DNA of 64,000 nucleotides from Sequoia sempervirens (lineage: Eukaryota; Streptophyta; Pinopsida; Cupressales; Cupressaceae). The translations under genes and the position numbers were made by a program. Below the pieces are notes generated by a model. That model worked only from the letters and a program-made list of their open reading frames with translations, was not told the origin of the DNA and ran no database searches. The stretch's first letter is position 1, and each line of letters starts with the position of its first letter. Positions 11,343 to 22,705 of the stretch are shown piece after piece. The DNA is taken from the NCBI GenBank assembly GCA_007258455.2, contig VDFB02000003.1:42287986-42351985 (forward strand), in the 5' to 3' direction.

Positions 11343-13620
11343 CTTGCACGAGCTGGCTTGAGTAGCAAGTAACCTGTTTTGGTCTATCGAATTTGGCCAT
11401 TTATAAGAATTTTCTACTGGTCTTTTTTTGTTAACAATTTGTCACAGGTTGAAGACTACCAATTTATCTGAGTCTTCTTCATTTGATACCATTGAAATCT
11501 TAATGGTCGAAAGGATATTTCCAAATAATGAATGGGAATCCAAGCGAAAAGATATCTGTAATTTGTAAGAAAGTAAGGGGCAAAGGAGCAGATGAAATTT
11601 GAGTCATTAATGATTGAAAGAATATCTCTAGTTTATGAGAAGGGGCAACTGAAATGTCTATTAGAATCTCTGAGAGGATGTTGGAGAGCTGTTGGGTTGT
11701 AATTTTTTTGTATCATAAACCTAATTTAAAGCATGAGATTTTATTTACAGGCAATGTAGCATCCTTCATATTGACTATTGTAAAGTTCTGGTACTGCATA
11801 CTATATCTTTTCTTGTTCTATAGTATTCTAGTATCTGTGTAATAATCTTTTGTGAAGAGTTTGCTCATCTTGTAATAAAAGAAAGTTCATGATTTTTGTG
11901 GTGTAATTGAGTAATGCCATTTCTCGATTTCATACCAGTGCAGTTACCATATAAACGACTTATTTCTTGTGGTATACATATTTTCCATTCTCCGTGTGAC
12001 GCCACTGTGAAAGAAGAGTTGTCTAAAATATAGTGTGTATATATATGCATATGAAGCTGAAAAAAAATTGATGTGTTAATATATATGGCTTATTATAATC
12101 CTCTTAAGTTTTGATGAATAACATCTATTTGTTATGAAAGATAAATGTAGAAAGATCATGATAAGTGATTTTGCATGAAGAAATTTGTATATCATTAATG
12201 CATTTCTCGATGATATAAATGTAATATAGATGATTTCAATACTTTTAGTAATGATACATTAAAAATAGGAATATTAAAGTTGTATTAGTTTCATTTATAA
12301 TTCCAATCTTTCATGATGATTTACTTATATTGTTTAATCTTAGTTTTTCTTTGCAGTTATAGATTTTGTTTATAGTAATTGGTGAAAATTGACAATTTAT
12401 TTTGTTTTAATAAATTAGAATAAAAGAATAAATAGTGTTTTTTTTATCAAGATTTTGACATAATTATTGTTTCTATTCATTTTCAATAATCAAATTTGAT
12501 GTGTAAAGTTGTAGATAGTTTGAATTTCTACATAAATTAACATCAATTTCATTTTGTGGTGTACAATCAGCTTTTATTTTATAAAAATCAAAATTCATAT
12601 TGGGTTTGTTGTCTCCTTACAACTAGTATATATCAACATTTTAGATTGTTATTTATAGAATAAATATTAAATTATATTCTAGTGTGTTGTATGAAAGGAC
12701 AAATCCTAATTCATTTTGAATTCATCTGTTATTTATTTTACATTGACAATTTGTTTTAATGAGAACATATTACATTCATAGTCACATCATCATCTTGCAA
12801 TCATAGTGACATACATACATATTGCATGGTTGTTTATTGTCTTCAATTTTTGTCACAAGCTATTAAATCTATTTGTTTAAGAGTTTTATTAAGAAGAATA
12901 TGACCCTTTCTTAACAAGTTCTTAAAAATGTTTGCAAATAGTGCTAGTCTATTTGTTAGAGATAGATTTATTAAAAGGAAAAATGAGCCAGTTTTTAGAT
13001 TACACATATTATTCATTATGCAATCAAGCCAAGTTAATTTTGCATTATGACTTTCCCTAGATTGAAGTAGTGTTTAGTTTGTTATCTATTAGAGAGTCAA
13101 CCAAATTTGACATCAAAGCATCATTTTACAAAACAATAGCTTGTAGTCTAATACCATCAAGTTGCACATAGAGCTAAGTAATCCTATGCCACCTTTAATT
13201 ATTCAAGTGTGTTTGTCTATTTTAAATATATCATCTTAGTTCATAAATTAGGGTTAGATGTGATTATTATTTGATTTAGTATTTACCTTTTGAAAAAGGT
13301 TTTTTTTCTTTCCATATTGATGAACTTGATCAACCCTACACCAGATTTTGTGTCTTATGGTTTATATTTTATTTGTCATGTATTATATGGATTTGGAATT
13401 GTTTAGTTTCTAGATTTATAACCATCTTTTATCATCCTTTATGGTTTGTGTATTATTTTTGTGTGAAAATCTCACAATATCATCATTTTCCTTTGAAAAT
13501 AAGTGCTCATCTATATCCTAGTATGACTTTTCATCTAGTTGATTATGATATTTCCATTGGTTCTATGGATGATGATTAACATGAAGGGAATGATTTTTAT
13601 CTTGAGACACATGTTTACTA
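11343..13620. other. AT-rich stretch without a recognised gene
   Basis: No conserved domain, paired repeat or RNA gene is visible. Long A/T runs dominate. Short frames at 11654-11842 and 13373-13579 look like chance. Confidence 0.55.
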
Positions 13621-13685
13621 CTACATCTCCTATTTAATTATATGATTCCCTTGCCACATCTCCTATATAATTATATGATTCCCTT
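13621..13685. repeat. Two-copy 33-bp tandem repeat
   Basis: The unit C-N-ACATCTCCTAT followed by ATTATATGATTCCCTT occurs at 13621-13653 and 13654-13685 with two base differences. Confidence 0.9.
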
Positions 13686-13689
13686 CATA

Positions 13690-14260
13690 GCTTGTTGCTT
13701 AATGCACCGTTAAAATTGAATATTTTACAAGTTAATAGGAATGAGATTACCTTTTCTAGTTCTTTGCATAGTGCATGTTCCCCTCTTCCTACTAAATTTT
13801 ATCCTACCATTGTCACCCTTGCCACTTCTAAGATTCTTCCTATACCCTTTTTCGTGACACCTACCTCTCATGGAACTTCCCCAATTATTTTCATACTAAT
13901 GTTCCATTTCACTCTAGTGCCATCCCTTTTTCTTATCTTACTAATATTCCACCCACTTCATACCCAATTAGTATTATATTGTCACTAGTGCTATTTCTTC
14001 ATCTATTACTATTAATGACACATCTTCATTATTGCCTCATATTCGTTCTTCTTCTCATTTTATTTATTTGTCTCTTATCTCCCATCCTCTTTATACTCCA
14101 TCTATTATTTCTCATGCTCTAGCCACCTCCACTATCCCCATCTCCATCCTTCTTATGTTGTCTCTTTACCTCTTATCCACCATCTTATTTACACTCCATC
14201 AATAATTTCCCATTAGCTTGCCACCACCACTATCTCTACCCTGACCCTTGATGAGCATAG
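13690..14260 (+). other. Pyrimidine-rich degraded repeat tract
   Basis: Strong C/T bias on the plus strand. A block starting 'CTCTTATC' (about 14073) recurs about 97 bp later (about 14170) with similar downstream text. A 98-codon Pro/Leu/Ser-rich frame (13692-13988) covers part of it. It precedes the LTR-like segment at 14514 and could be the low-complexity part of a decayed retrotransposon, mirroring the tract at 2080-2960. Confidence 0.35.
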
Positions 14261-14513
14261 GTTTGATTCTATGCCTAGTGGAGAGACTATATTTGAATAT
14301 ACTTCACCATTTATTACTCATCTTTAAATTGATATTGTTGACATGTATGCATGCTAAAATTAGCTTTGTGGCATCTCACTTAGAGATATATTATGAAAAA
14401 GTGACACAATACACATTTACAAGATCTTCATATTTGGATTATGTTTATAGTGGTAAGTTTTTAGCTAAGTTATTTTTACACGTTTTGTGGGACTATGTTA
14501 TCTAGTGGTTTTG

Positions 14514-15412
14514 TGTAGATATGTGAAAATGGCTTAACGCATATCACACATCCTAAAATGACATTTTTCCATTATAAAAATCACTTTCATTATCATTATT
14601 GCATTTCACTTCATTAACATCATTAATTCCCTTTTTAAATTCACTTGCATCATTAACCCTATTTTCTTCTATTAATTAGATAATCTTGAATTGTTTAATT
14701 AATTCACTATGCCATCACTAATTTAACCTTATTCCTTTGGATTAATCAAATAAACACTAGTTATTTAACTGTGTCTCTAACATTGCTTATTCTCCTAATT
14801 TAATTAAATAGTTATCATTAATTATTTAATTAATCCACTTTCCCTCTTTCAAATTAAATAATTAAATCAATTATTTGATTTCCCAAAATTCACTCAACAT
14901 GATCTATTAATAAATAAACCTTTATTTATTAAATCAAATACATCTTGCACGTTCCTCTTAAGATTAATACATTATTTAATTAATTAATCATCCTCACACA
15001 TTTTGATTGAACAAATCAATCCCATTGATTAATCAATCTAATTTGCTAATTCCACCTATTACTCCAATCCCACTAATTATCCAATCAATTTCCTTAATTG
15101 GATTAATCAAGCTAGTTAATTGGTCAATCTATTTCCTCTCAACAGACATCGATCGTTGATCCTGATCTTTCATCTTTGCATCTAGATTGTTCATCTGAAA
15201 GAAAAAAATCTATAAAATATCCTTCATCCCTCTCATAATTAATTTGGAGAATTTGTGGAAAGGTCATGTTAGTGTGCTTCTTGAGAAAATTGAGCGAACA
15301 CCCTTGCATTCTAGGTCATCATAATAATTGTTATTAAGCTTTTGCAAACCATGTAGGCTTTGTGTTGAAGAGCAATCCAACATATCAAGATCAACACAAA
15401 TACGCTCCAACA
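14514..15412 (+). mobile_element. Putative gypsy-type LTR, plus strand
   Basis: Starts TGTAGATATGTGAAAA and ends GCTCCAACA. A TATA-like CTATAAAATA is at about 15209. The middle (about 14580-15130) is dominated by ATTAATTTAATTA words, as in the minus-strand segment at 4920-5694. No partner LTR is found in the window, so it is a solo or truncated copy if correct. Confidence 0.4.
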
Positions 15413-16092
15413 TGGGATGGTAAAATTGCATAGTTTGAATTCATTTTTATTTCATTTTCATTGTGCTAACCTTGTTTGTTGAATTCATAGCTATGGAAAT
15501 CACATTTCATGAGTAGGTTGGGTTTTATCTTTTTTTTTTTAATTCCATTTGATTGATTTTATTAATACTAATCTTGATCCAAATTCCCTATTACACATTT
15601 TGATATTTACCTTCTATGTCCATTTAATTTGATGGCTAATTAGCCACTAAATTTGTTACTCATTTTTTTTTGAATTTGGGAATAAAGATCACAAATTCAA
15701 TTTTTTTTGAATGTGCACAAGGATCAAATAATAGGATTAATTAATATGTGATTATCTTTTATTCTCATGTGCTAAAATTAAACATCACTTGCCTAATGAT
15801 GAGTTTCAATGTCTTTGTTAATGGATTGTCACCTATTTGAGACAATGTACACTTGAACAATTATGATTCTTTTATGAATTAGTGTTCTCATGTGAAGAAT
15901 GTGGAATTAATTTTTTTAGTCTCAAATGTTTTAAATGGTGATTTTTTCTCATGCTTCTTTGATGTCTTCCTATCCCTATCAGTTTAAAAAATAAAACTTT
16001 TTTCAAAAATTTAGTGATAAAAAAGAAAATAAGCATAGTTCTTAACATGTGGATAATGCATCTAATGCTATTTTTGAAAAATCTAGAAACCA
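15413..16092. other. Stretch without a recognised gene
   Basis: AT-rich with several T runs. Nothing supportable beyond its position between an LTR-like segment and LINE-type debris. Confidence 0.5.
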
Positions 16093-16458
16093 TTGAGAAT
16101 GCAAAAAAATCACCTAGCTGAAGTAGTGGCAATGTACAATGGTATAAAACTTGTCTACGATAGAGGCTTCAAGAATGTTTGGGTGGAAGGGGACTCTTTA
16201 AACATTATAAGGTGTCTAAATAAATTGCATCCCCCTAGTTTTTCTATAGAATTGTTAATCTTTGATTCTCTAGGTATGATCAATTCTTTTGATGATATAA
16301 CAATAACCCACATATTGTGTGAGGGTAATTATTTTGTAGAATTCTTCACAAATGATGGAGTTGAAAGGAAATCTATTAAAATTTGTGATGGGTACTCTTC
16401 AGTACCCATCGAGGCTCTCAATGTCTTGAATAATGATAGCCAACATAGAGAATGTTAG
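16093..16458 (+). pseudogene. RNase H fragment of a LINE-type element
   Basis: The 121-codon frame resembles the RVT_3 / plant LINE RNase H domain: an Ala-Glu pair near residue 9, a Gly-Ile-helix segment, the strand Val-Trp-Val-Glu-Gly-Asp-Ser (residues about 31-37), and an Ile-Thr-His-Ile-X-X-Glu-Gly-Asn stretch (about 72-80) where these domains have His-X3-Glu-Gly-Asn. The usual Ala-Asp after Asn is replaced. No reverse transcriptase is visible upstream, so the copy is 5' truncated. The domain removes RNA from RNA/DNA hybrids during LINE replication; here it is a dead fragment. A host RNase H-like gene fragment is a less likely alternative. Confidence 0.6.
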
Positions 16459-17795
16459 AGGATGGGATGTTTTGAGTTAATTACTCCTAGTTGTCTCACA
16501 TACTTTATGGGAACTAAAAGGGTCTTTTTCCCTTTATGTCTCTGCTTGGAATTAGGGAACATAATTTGGAAGTTGCAAAGCAAAAGAATTTATGTGACCA
16601 TGGGAGGAGGCAAAAGCCAAGTGGAGCCCCTATTATGTAATGAGGTCCAAAAAAATACCAAGGTGTGGAAAATTTTGGAGGAGGGGGTTTGAATCCCTAC
16701 ATGGAAAGACTACATGGGAACACTCTTGAAGCTTCTAAGCTCTTCATCAAGGGCTAGAAAAATAGAATTTTGACTATCAATGGTAAGGAATTTTCCATAA
16801 CGAAGGAGTTGATTACATAGATAACTAGGCTGCAAATGCATGGAAGAAAGTTATTCTAAGATAGGAAAGCAAATGAGGAAGCCCTTAATCAATTATTTAA
16901 AGGTAATGAAGGGATAAGCTGGTGAAATTTTCTTCCTGGGGATATGTCATACTCTCTATCAAACCCATTTGGGATGAGATTACGAAGGTTATCAAGCGCT
17001 ACATTACCCTTGATGGAAGGTACACTGCTATCTTAGGTGTCCATTTTATTTTTTGAATCACTTTAGGTATAATATTTTAGTGTCCTTTCCATATTTTCTC
17101 CTCGCTTTGCTAGATTTTTCTATGAAAGAGCACTTGAAAAATCCTAAACTTTCAATTCTGCATGAGGATTTAGTCCTGATAATCATGGAATATGTTAAGA
17201 CCTAGACCCCTATGTGAACTTCAAAGGGTATTGTAAAAAAATAGAAGCCAATGGTTGTCCATTATTTTGACACGAGTTTTGAATCCTTGGATGATGATGA
17301 TGAAGAAGAATGGTGGGAGGAGGAAGAAGGGGATTACTTTGTGGAAGTGTTATCTTTGACTTCCTTTGATGGTGAAGAGCATAATAAAAGAAAGGTTATT
17401 GGTAAGAAGACTCATCCAAAAAGAAAGATAAGAAGGCTATATCATGGTCAGAAGGATCCTAGACTGGGGATGAGAAAGTAGGATTCAAAGGGAAAAGGAG
17501 AGGAAAACAAAAATAAAAACCTTGTGGGGAAGAGGTTGGTAAAGGAAAGGAGAAAATTGGGGAGGAGATTGGTAAAGGCAAGGGAATTTTTGAAGATAGG
17601 ATGACCACTATGAAAGGACCTACCAAGGAAAACAAATGCTAATAATATCCACCCTTTATATGATGATTTCTCTTACCTACATGCCAAATAATATGAAATT
17701 GATGATGTATTGGGGTTGGCTAGGGAGGGAGTGGCTAATTATTTCAAATTGGATAAATGTTTTTTCTTAGAAATTAATAAAACTAATGTTAAAGT
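16459..17795 (+). pseudogene. Unrecognised decayed ORF, 5' part
   Basis: A single frame can be followed from about 16716 to 17060 with only a few stops, most one base from Trp or Gln codons, so it was once coding. It contains Thr-Ile-Asn-Gly-Lys-Glu-Phe and, later, Trp-Asp-Glu-Ile-Thr-Lys-Val-Ile-Lys. Further on, an open stretch (17251-17481) has a run of Asp/Glu followed by a Lys/Arg-rich basic tail. The frame ends at element A and appears to continue beyond it. I do not recognise the protein; it may be a LINE ORF1-like or retrotransposon-associated protein. Confidence 0.4.
17791..17795. repeat. Target site duplication AAAGT, left of element A
   Basis: AAAGT precedes the 5' LTR and recurs unchanged at 24303-24307. 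Confidence 0.95.
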
Positions 17796-18449
17796 TGTTG
17801 GGAAAATGTGCCTCAACCTTGGAATTTGGAATTATATAAGGTTTATTGCTGATAGGATGTATTTAATATATATATCCTAGTTACACTAATAGGTGTAATA
17901 TACAATGGGAGCATGGGGTGGAGGGGAGGACTGGGATGCATGTTAATGTTAACATATTTTTGTTAAAAACGACTCTTAAATGGCTTCCATACATTAAATT
18001 AATGATATATTATAAATTTGGACCATTCATTATTAGGTTTTATATCTAATGGTAGATATTTTGTTGGCTTATCTTTCCCTAGAAGTTAACTCTATTTTAT
18101 GAGGATGTTGTATTATGACTATGGTATGGTGATGTATTCTAAGAGTCTGATAGCGGTCGTGTCATCTCTAGATATTTGGTAGTCATACTCATATGAGAAG
18201 CTTGCTCTGCAAGTATATTGTAATCTTTGTGAGTTTTGAATTTAATGTATTGGGTGACTTTTGGAGTGTGGGTTTTTTTCTCCTAAAAGCGTTTTCCCCA
18301 CGTAAATCATTGTGTTGTGGTATGCATGATATTTATGTTTATTTATGTTTAAGTTTATATAACTGTTGAAAAGATCTGTAAAGTTTCACATTATTCTCCT
18401 CTCACTTGATTAGTGTAGGAAGTTGTTCCACTACCTTAGCTTCCTTACA
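17796..18449 (+). repeat. 5' LTR of element A
   Basis: 654 bp, starting TGTTGGGAAAATGTG and ending CTTCCTTACA. It matches the 3' LTR end to end once the DNA element there is removed. Confidence 0.95.
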
Positions 18450-18451
18450 AG

Positions 18452-18464
18452 TGGTATCAGATCC
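18452..18464 (+). other. Primer binding site of element A
   Basis: TGGTATCAGATCC starts two bases after the LTR. It resembles the complement of the plant initiator tRNA-Met 3' end, the usual copia primer. Confidence 0.85.
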
Positions 18465-18573
18465 TGATCGCCTTTGGTTTTAGTTGTGGGTTGTTGGGTT
18501 TTTTGAACTAATCTAGATTTGAGTGGGTGCTTGTGTAGAAGAAACTTTGTGATCTTGTTGCAGGAATTTTTAG

Positions 18574-19363
18574 ATGGCAAGTTCATCAAAGAGAATAGAG
18601 GTGGATAAAATTTCTAGAAATAATTTTGAGATGTGGAAGCTAAAGATGGAGGATCTATTAATAGATCGAGATCTGTGGGATGTTGTTGATGAGAAAGTTT
18701 CAAGGCCTACAAATCCTACTTAGGTTTCTCAATATGATGTTATGGATCGTAAAACCAAGGGTCTAATTAGATTGTTCTTGGTAGACTGTTTTAATCAATG
18801 TCCATAAAGAGACCTCTGCAAAGAAAATATGGAAGAAGCTTGGTGAGATGTATCAAGCCAAATCTTTAGTGAACAAGATTTTCTTGAGGAAGAAATTATA
18901 TTCCTTGAGAATGGAAGAGGGTGGATGAATCACATACCACATAGAAGCATTTAATATGTTGGTGGCTCAATTGGCATCAGTTAGTGTCAAAATGGATGAG
19001 GAGGAGAAATGTTAGATCTTGCTTTGTTCTTTTCCCGATTCATGGGATTCTCTTGTTATGGCTATTGGGAGTATTGTAATTTTGAAGACTAAAGATGTGG
19101 TGGGTTCTTTGCTTTCTAAAGAAATGAGGAAGGTATCCATCAGCACCAAGGGGGCCCTAAATGTTCGTGGAAGACCTAAGGAAAAAGGAAAGAAGAATGA
19201 GAAGCATGGAAAATCTAAGTCCAAGGGGAGATCCAAATCTCTTGGAAAGTCCAAAGTTATTTGTTCACAAGGACTGCAAACAAGAAAAGAAGAAGAAAGA
19301 GAAGAAATTTGATTCTAATTTTGAGTTTGGGAAGGAAGATGGTGATCTGCATTCATTGCAACT
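18574..19363 (+). pseudogene. gag remnant of element A
   Basis: ATG at 18574 opens a copia-type Gag with the early 'Asn-Phe-X-X-Trp-Lys-X-Lys-Met' motif. Stops follow near 18721 and 18805, and the frame shifts several times. Lys/Arg-rich sequence follows near 19170-19300. Of the zinc knuckle only the terminal His-Lys-Asp-Cys is recognisable, so the nucleic-acid-binding motif is lost. Gag would form the cytoplasmic virus-like particle. Confidence 0.75.
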
Positions 19364-19875
19364 TTGGCAACTCATGTAGGTAATGATGCATGGTTAATTG
19401 AATCAAGTGCATCTTTCCATATGACCTTTAATAGAGATTGGTTTTCTGAATATGAAGAATTTGATGGAGGTATGGTGTACTTGGGTGATGATTCTTATTT
19501 AAATATTGTTGGTCATGGTAAAGTTAGAATCAAGTTTCTTGATGGTAGAATAAAAAGGATTAATGGTGCGTTGCATATCTCTAGATTAGCACAAAATTTG
19601 TTATATGTGAGAAAACTAATAGATGTAGGTGTTGCAGGTAGTATTTTCTGATGCATGATGCAAGATGGTTAGAGGTGCTATGGTGATTGCTAGAAGTGTT
19701 AGATATGGCACATTATATAAGCTTGATGGATGCACTATTGAGTGCAATAGTAATTTTGTGGAAAGAAAGTATGTGGCTACTCCGTTGGAAGAGGTGAGGG
19801 TTTCACCTTCAGCAGATGGTCATGGCTTTTGGGTACCTAAGGGTGCTCTATCTTTTGAATCAAAGTTACTTGTAG
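19364..19875 (+). pseudogene. Aspartic protease remnant of element A
   Basis: Copia retropepsin region. The catalytic site reads Glu-Ser-Ser (codons from 19400) where the family has Asp-Ser-Gly, followed by the conserved Ala-Ser-Phe-His-Met-Thr. The later His-Ile-X-X-Leu-Ala-X-Asn-Leu block is present. A stop near 19649 separates it from the pre-integrase segment (19665-19898). The change at the catalytic Asp would abolish processing. Confidence 0.8.
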
Positions 19876-20770
19876 AGAAAACTATGTTATGGCACTAGAG
19901 ACTTGGCCACATTGGAGAAAAGGGTCTAAGGACCTTGAAAAATAAAAACCAAGTGTTGAAGGTTTGTTTGATTGTAATATTGAATTTGATTTATGTGAGC
20001 ATTGCATTTATGGAAAACAAAACCGTGTTTAGTTTTTCTCGAGTTCTCATAAATCTTGTGGTGTATTGGATCTTATTCATTCTGATGTGTTTGGTCTTGT
20101 AGATCTTCCTTCAATTGAAAAATCCACATATTATGTTTCATTTATTAATTATTATAGTAGGACATATGTATACTTTCTAAAGAGTAAATATGAAGTTTTT
20201 AGTCGATTTAAAGAATTTGAAGCAATGGTTGAGTTGTATATTGGAAAAAAAAAATGTTTGAGGATTGATAATGGCGGTGTTCATTTTTCTCTAATGATTT
20301 TGATAGATTATGTAAAGATTGTGGTATTCATAGACAAAAGACAAATCTGTATTCTTCACAACTGAATGGAGTTGCATAAAGAATGAACATGACATTGATG
20401 GAGAAGGATAGGAGTATGTTGAGTGGTGTTGGTCTAGAATAAAGGTTTTGGGCTAAAGCTATTTGCACTACCTGTTACCTTCTTAACAGGTATCCTACAT
20501 CATCTCTTGTTGGTAAGACACCTATAGAGGCATGGTCGGGTCACAAGCCTTCATTAAGACATCTTATAGTTTTTGGTTGTGAGGAATATGTACATGTGCC
20601 AAAGGAGAAGTGAACAAAGTTGGAGAAAAAGGTTGTGAAATGCATCTTCATCTGATATAGTTATGGTGTGAAAGGATACAAGCTTTGGGATCCTGTTGCA
20701 TAGAAGGTAATAAATAGTATAAGTGTTATTTTTAGAGAAAGTAAGCCTTCTTTTGTTACATTGTAGCCAA
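19876..20770 (+). pseudogene. Integrase remnant of element A
   Basis: The zinc-binding part shows Trp-His, Leu-Gly-His and, later, Cys-Glu-His-Cys (HHCC type), with a stop after Trp-His. The core (from 20066) keeps the first Asp in His-Ser-Asp-Val and the second in Ile-Asp-Asn-Gly-Gly. The catalytic Glu expected before Arg-Met-Asn is a TAA stop (20377-20379). The integrase is therefore dead. Integration of copia cDNA by this enzyme makes the 5-bp TSD seen here. Confidence 0.85.
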
Positions 20771-21019
20771 AACAAAGTAAACAGGAAGATGTGATTCAAT
20801 TTCCTTCTACACTTGAGAAAGCTGAATCAAGGCCCATTGATAGACAAGAAGTTGAGGAGATCTCATCTAGCTTTGAATCTTTAGAAGAGGAGGAATAACC
20901 TCCAACTCAACTTGTTCATAGGTCTACAAGGCATAGAAAACCACCTGAAAGGTATTCACCTGATGATTGGAGATGTATTTTTTCTTTGAATACTAACATG
21001 GATGAACCTAGAATTGTAG

Positions 21020-21800
21020 AAGAGGCATTAGGTATGAATGATGCAGTATCCTAGAAGATTTATGGATAAAGAAATGACAGTTTTGAAAAAGAATGATACA
21101 TGGGATCTTGTACCATTTCCTAAAGGACGAAAACCTATTGGTTGCAAATGGGTTTTCAAGAAAAAAGATTGGTTTAGATGGAAGTATTGAGAAGTACAAA
21201 GCAAGGTTGGTTGCGAAAGGTTACTCTCAAGTTGAGGGTGTTGATTATGGTGAGATATTCTCTTGTTGCTAAAATGGAATCCATTAAATTTTTGCTTTCT
21301 ATTGCTACTACTTGTGATTTAGAGGTTGAGCAAATGGATGTGAAAATTTCTTTCCTTCATGGTGACTTGGAGGAGGATATTTATATGACACAACAAGAGC
21401 ACTATGTGGTGAAAGGTAAAAGTAAATTGGTTTGCAAATTGAAGAAATATCTGTATGGCCTAAAATGGAGTCCTAGGATGTGGTACCATAATTTTGATAC
21501 ATATGTGTTGAGTTTTGGATTTGAGCATTCTAAATCAGATCTTTGTGTTTATTATAAAACTGATGGTGATCATTTCTTATTGATTGCATTATATGTTGAT
21601 GATATGTTATTTATTGGCAAAGGGAAAAGTATGATTTTATAACTGAAATCGCAACTTGCTACTAAATTTGAAATGGAAGATCTTGGTGCAGCTAGGAACA
21701 TTCTTGGGATGGAAATTAGAATAGATAGAGTGAACATAAGCTATGGCTTGGCCAAAGTAAGTATGCCAATTCAATTTTACAGAGGTTTAACATACAAGAC
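21020..21800 (+). pseudogene. Reverse transcriptase remnant of element A
   Basis: Recognisable blocks are [28 protein letters not shown] and the catalytic Tyr-Val-Asp-Asp near 21590. The 154-codon open part (21178-21642) begins after a frame break near 21170. Both catalytic Asp blocks survive, but stops flank them. Confidence 0.9.
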
Positions 21801-21809
21801 TGTAGACCA

Positions 21810-22575
21810 TTGTGTCTTCCCTTTTTAGTTGGAATAAAGTTATCTATTTTAAATTATCCAACATCTCCATTAGAGATGAAAGAGATGAGCAGAGTGCCTT
21901 ACCAGAGTGTAGTTGGAATTTTGATGTATGGTATGGTTTTTACTAGACTGGATATTGCCCAAGCAGTGGGATTTCTTTCCAAATATATGTCTAATCCTTG
22001 TAGAGTTCATTGGGATGTAGTTAAAAGAGTCTTTAGATATCTGCACAGTACCTTAGAGTATTCTTTGTGTTATGATAGTAATTTGACTGAAGTTAATATT
22101 TCCCTTGATATTCATGGTTATGTGGATTCAAATTGGGCAAGTGATATTGATAGTAGACAATCCACCAGTTCTTATGTGTTTACTTTATTTTGTGTTGCAA
22201 TTAGTTGGATGAGTAAGTGACAGGTTGTGGTTGCTTTGTCCACTACTAAAGTTGAGTATATGGAGGCTACTCATGCTTGTAAAGAAGCCATTTGTCTTAA
22301 GAGACCGTGTTCAAATATTGGAATAAAACAATGCAGTGATAATTTCTTGTGACAGTCAGAGTGTGATATGTCTAGCTAAGAACTCAACATTTCATGCCAG
22401 GACCAAGCACATTGATGTATAGTATCATTTTTTAGAGATATGGTTGAAGATGGTAGGGTGAAGTTGGTTAAGGTAGAGACTTTGATGAATGTTGTTGATT
22501 CTTTAACTAAGCTTGTGAGCATAGAGAAGTTTAGATGGTGTTTAGAGATTATGGGCCTTTTGGCCCCTAGCAATT
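21810..22575 (+). pseudogene. RNase H remnant of element A
   Basis: Contains Tyr-Gln-Ser-Val-Val-Gly, then Tyr-Val-Asp-Ser-Asn-Trp-Ala-Ser-Asp (catalytic Asp), a stop after Trp-Met-Ser-Lys, and the Ala-Leu-Ser-Thr-Thr-X-X-Glu-Tyr block. The region ends near a TAA at 22576, 58 bp before the 3' LTR. Confidence 0.85.
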
Positions 22576-22620
22576 AAGAGATGATGTTTACTCCCCCTAT
22601 TTCTCTTGCAAGGTGTTCAA

Positions 22621-22633
22621 CAAGTGGGAGATT
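22621..22633 (+). other. Polypurine tract of element A
   Basis: CAAGTGGGAGATT lies directly against the 3' LTR, the plus-strand priming site typical of copia elements. Confidence 0.85.
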
Positions 22634-22702
22634 TGTTGGGAAAATGTGTCTCAACCTTGCAATTATACAAGGTTTATTGTTGATAGGATGTATATATATA
22701 TC

Positions 22703-22705
22703 CTA
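22703..22705. repeat. Target site duplication CTA, left of copy 2
   Basis: CTA recurs at 23735-23737. The 5' LTR of element A has a single copy at this place. Confidence 0.8.
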
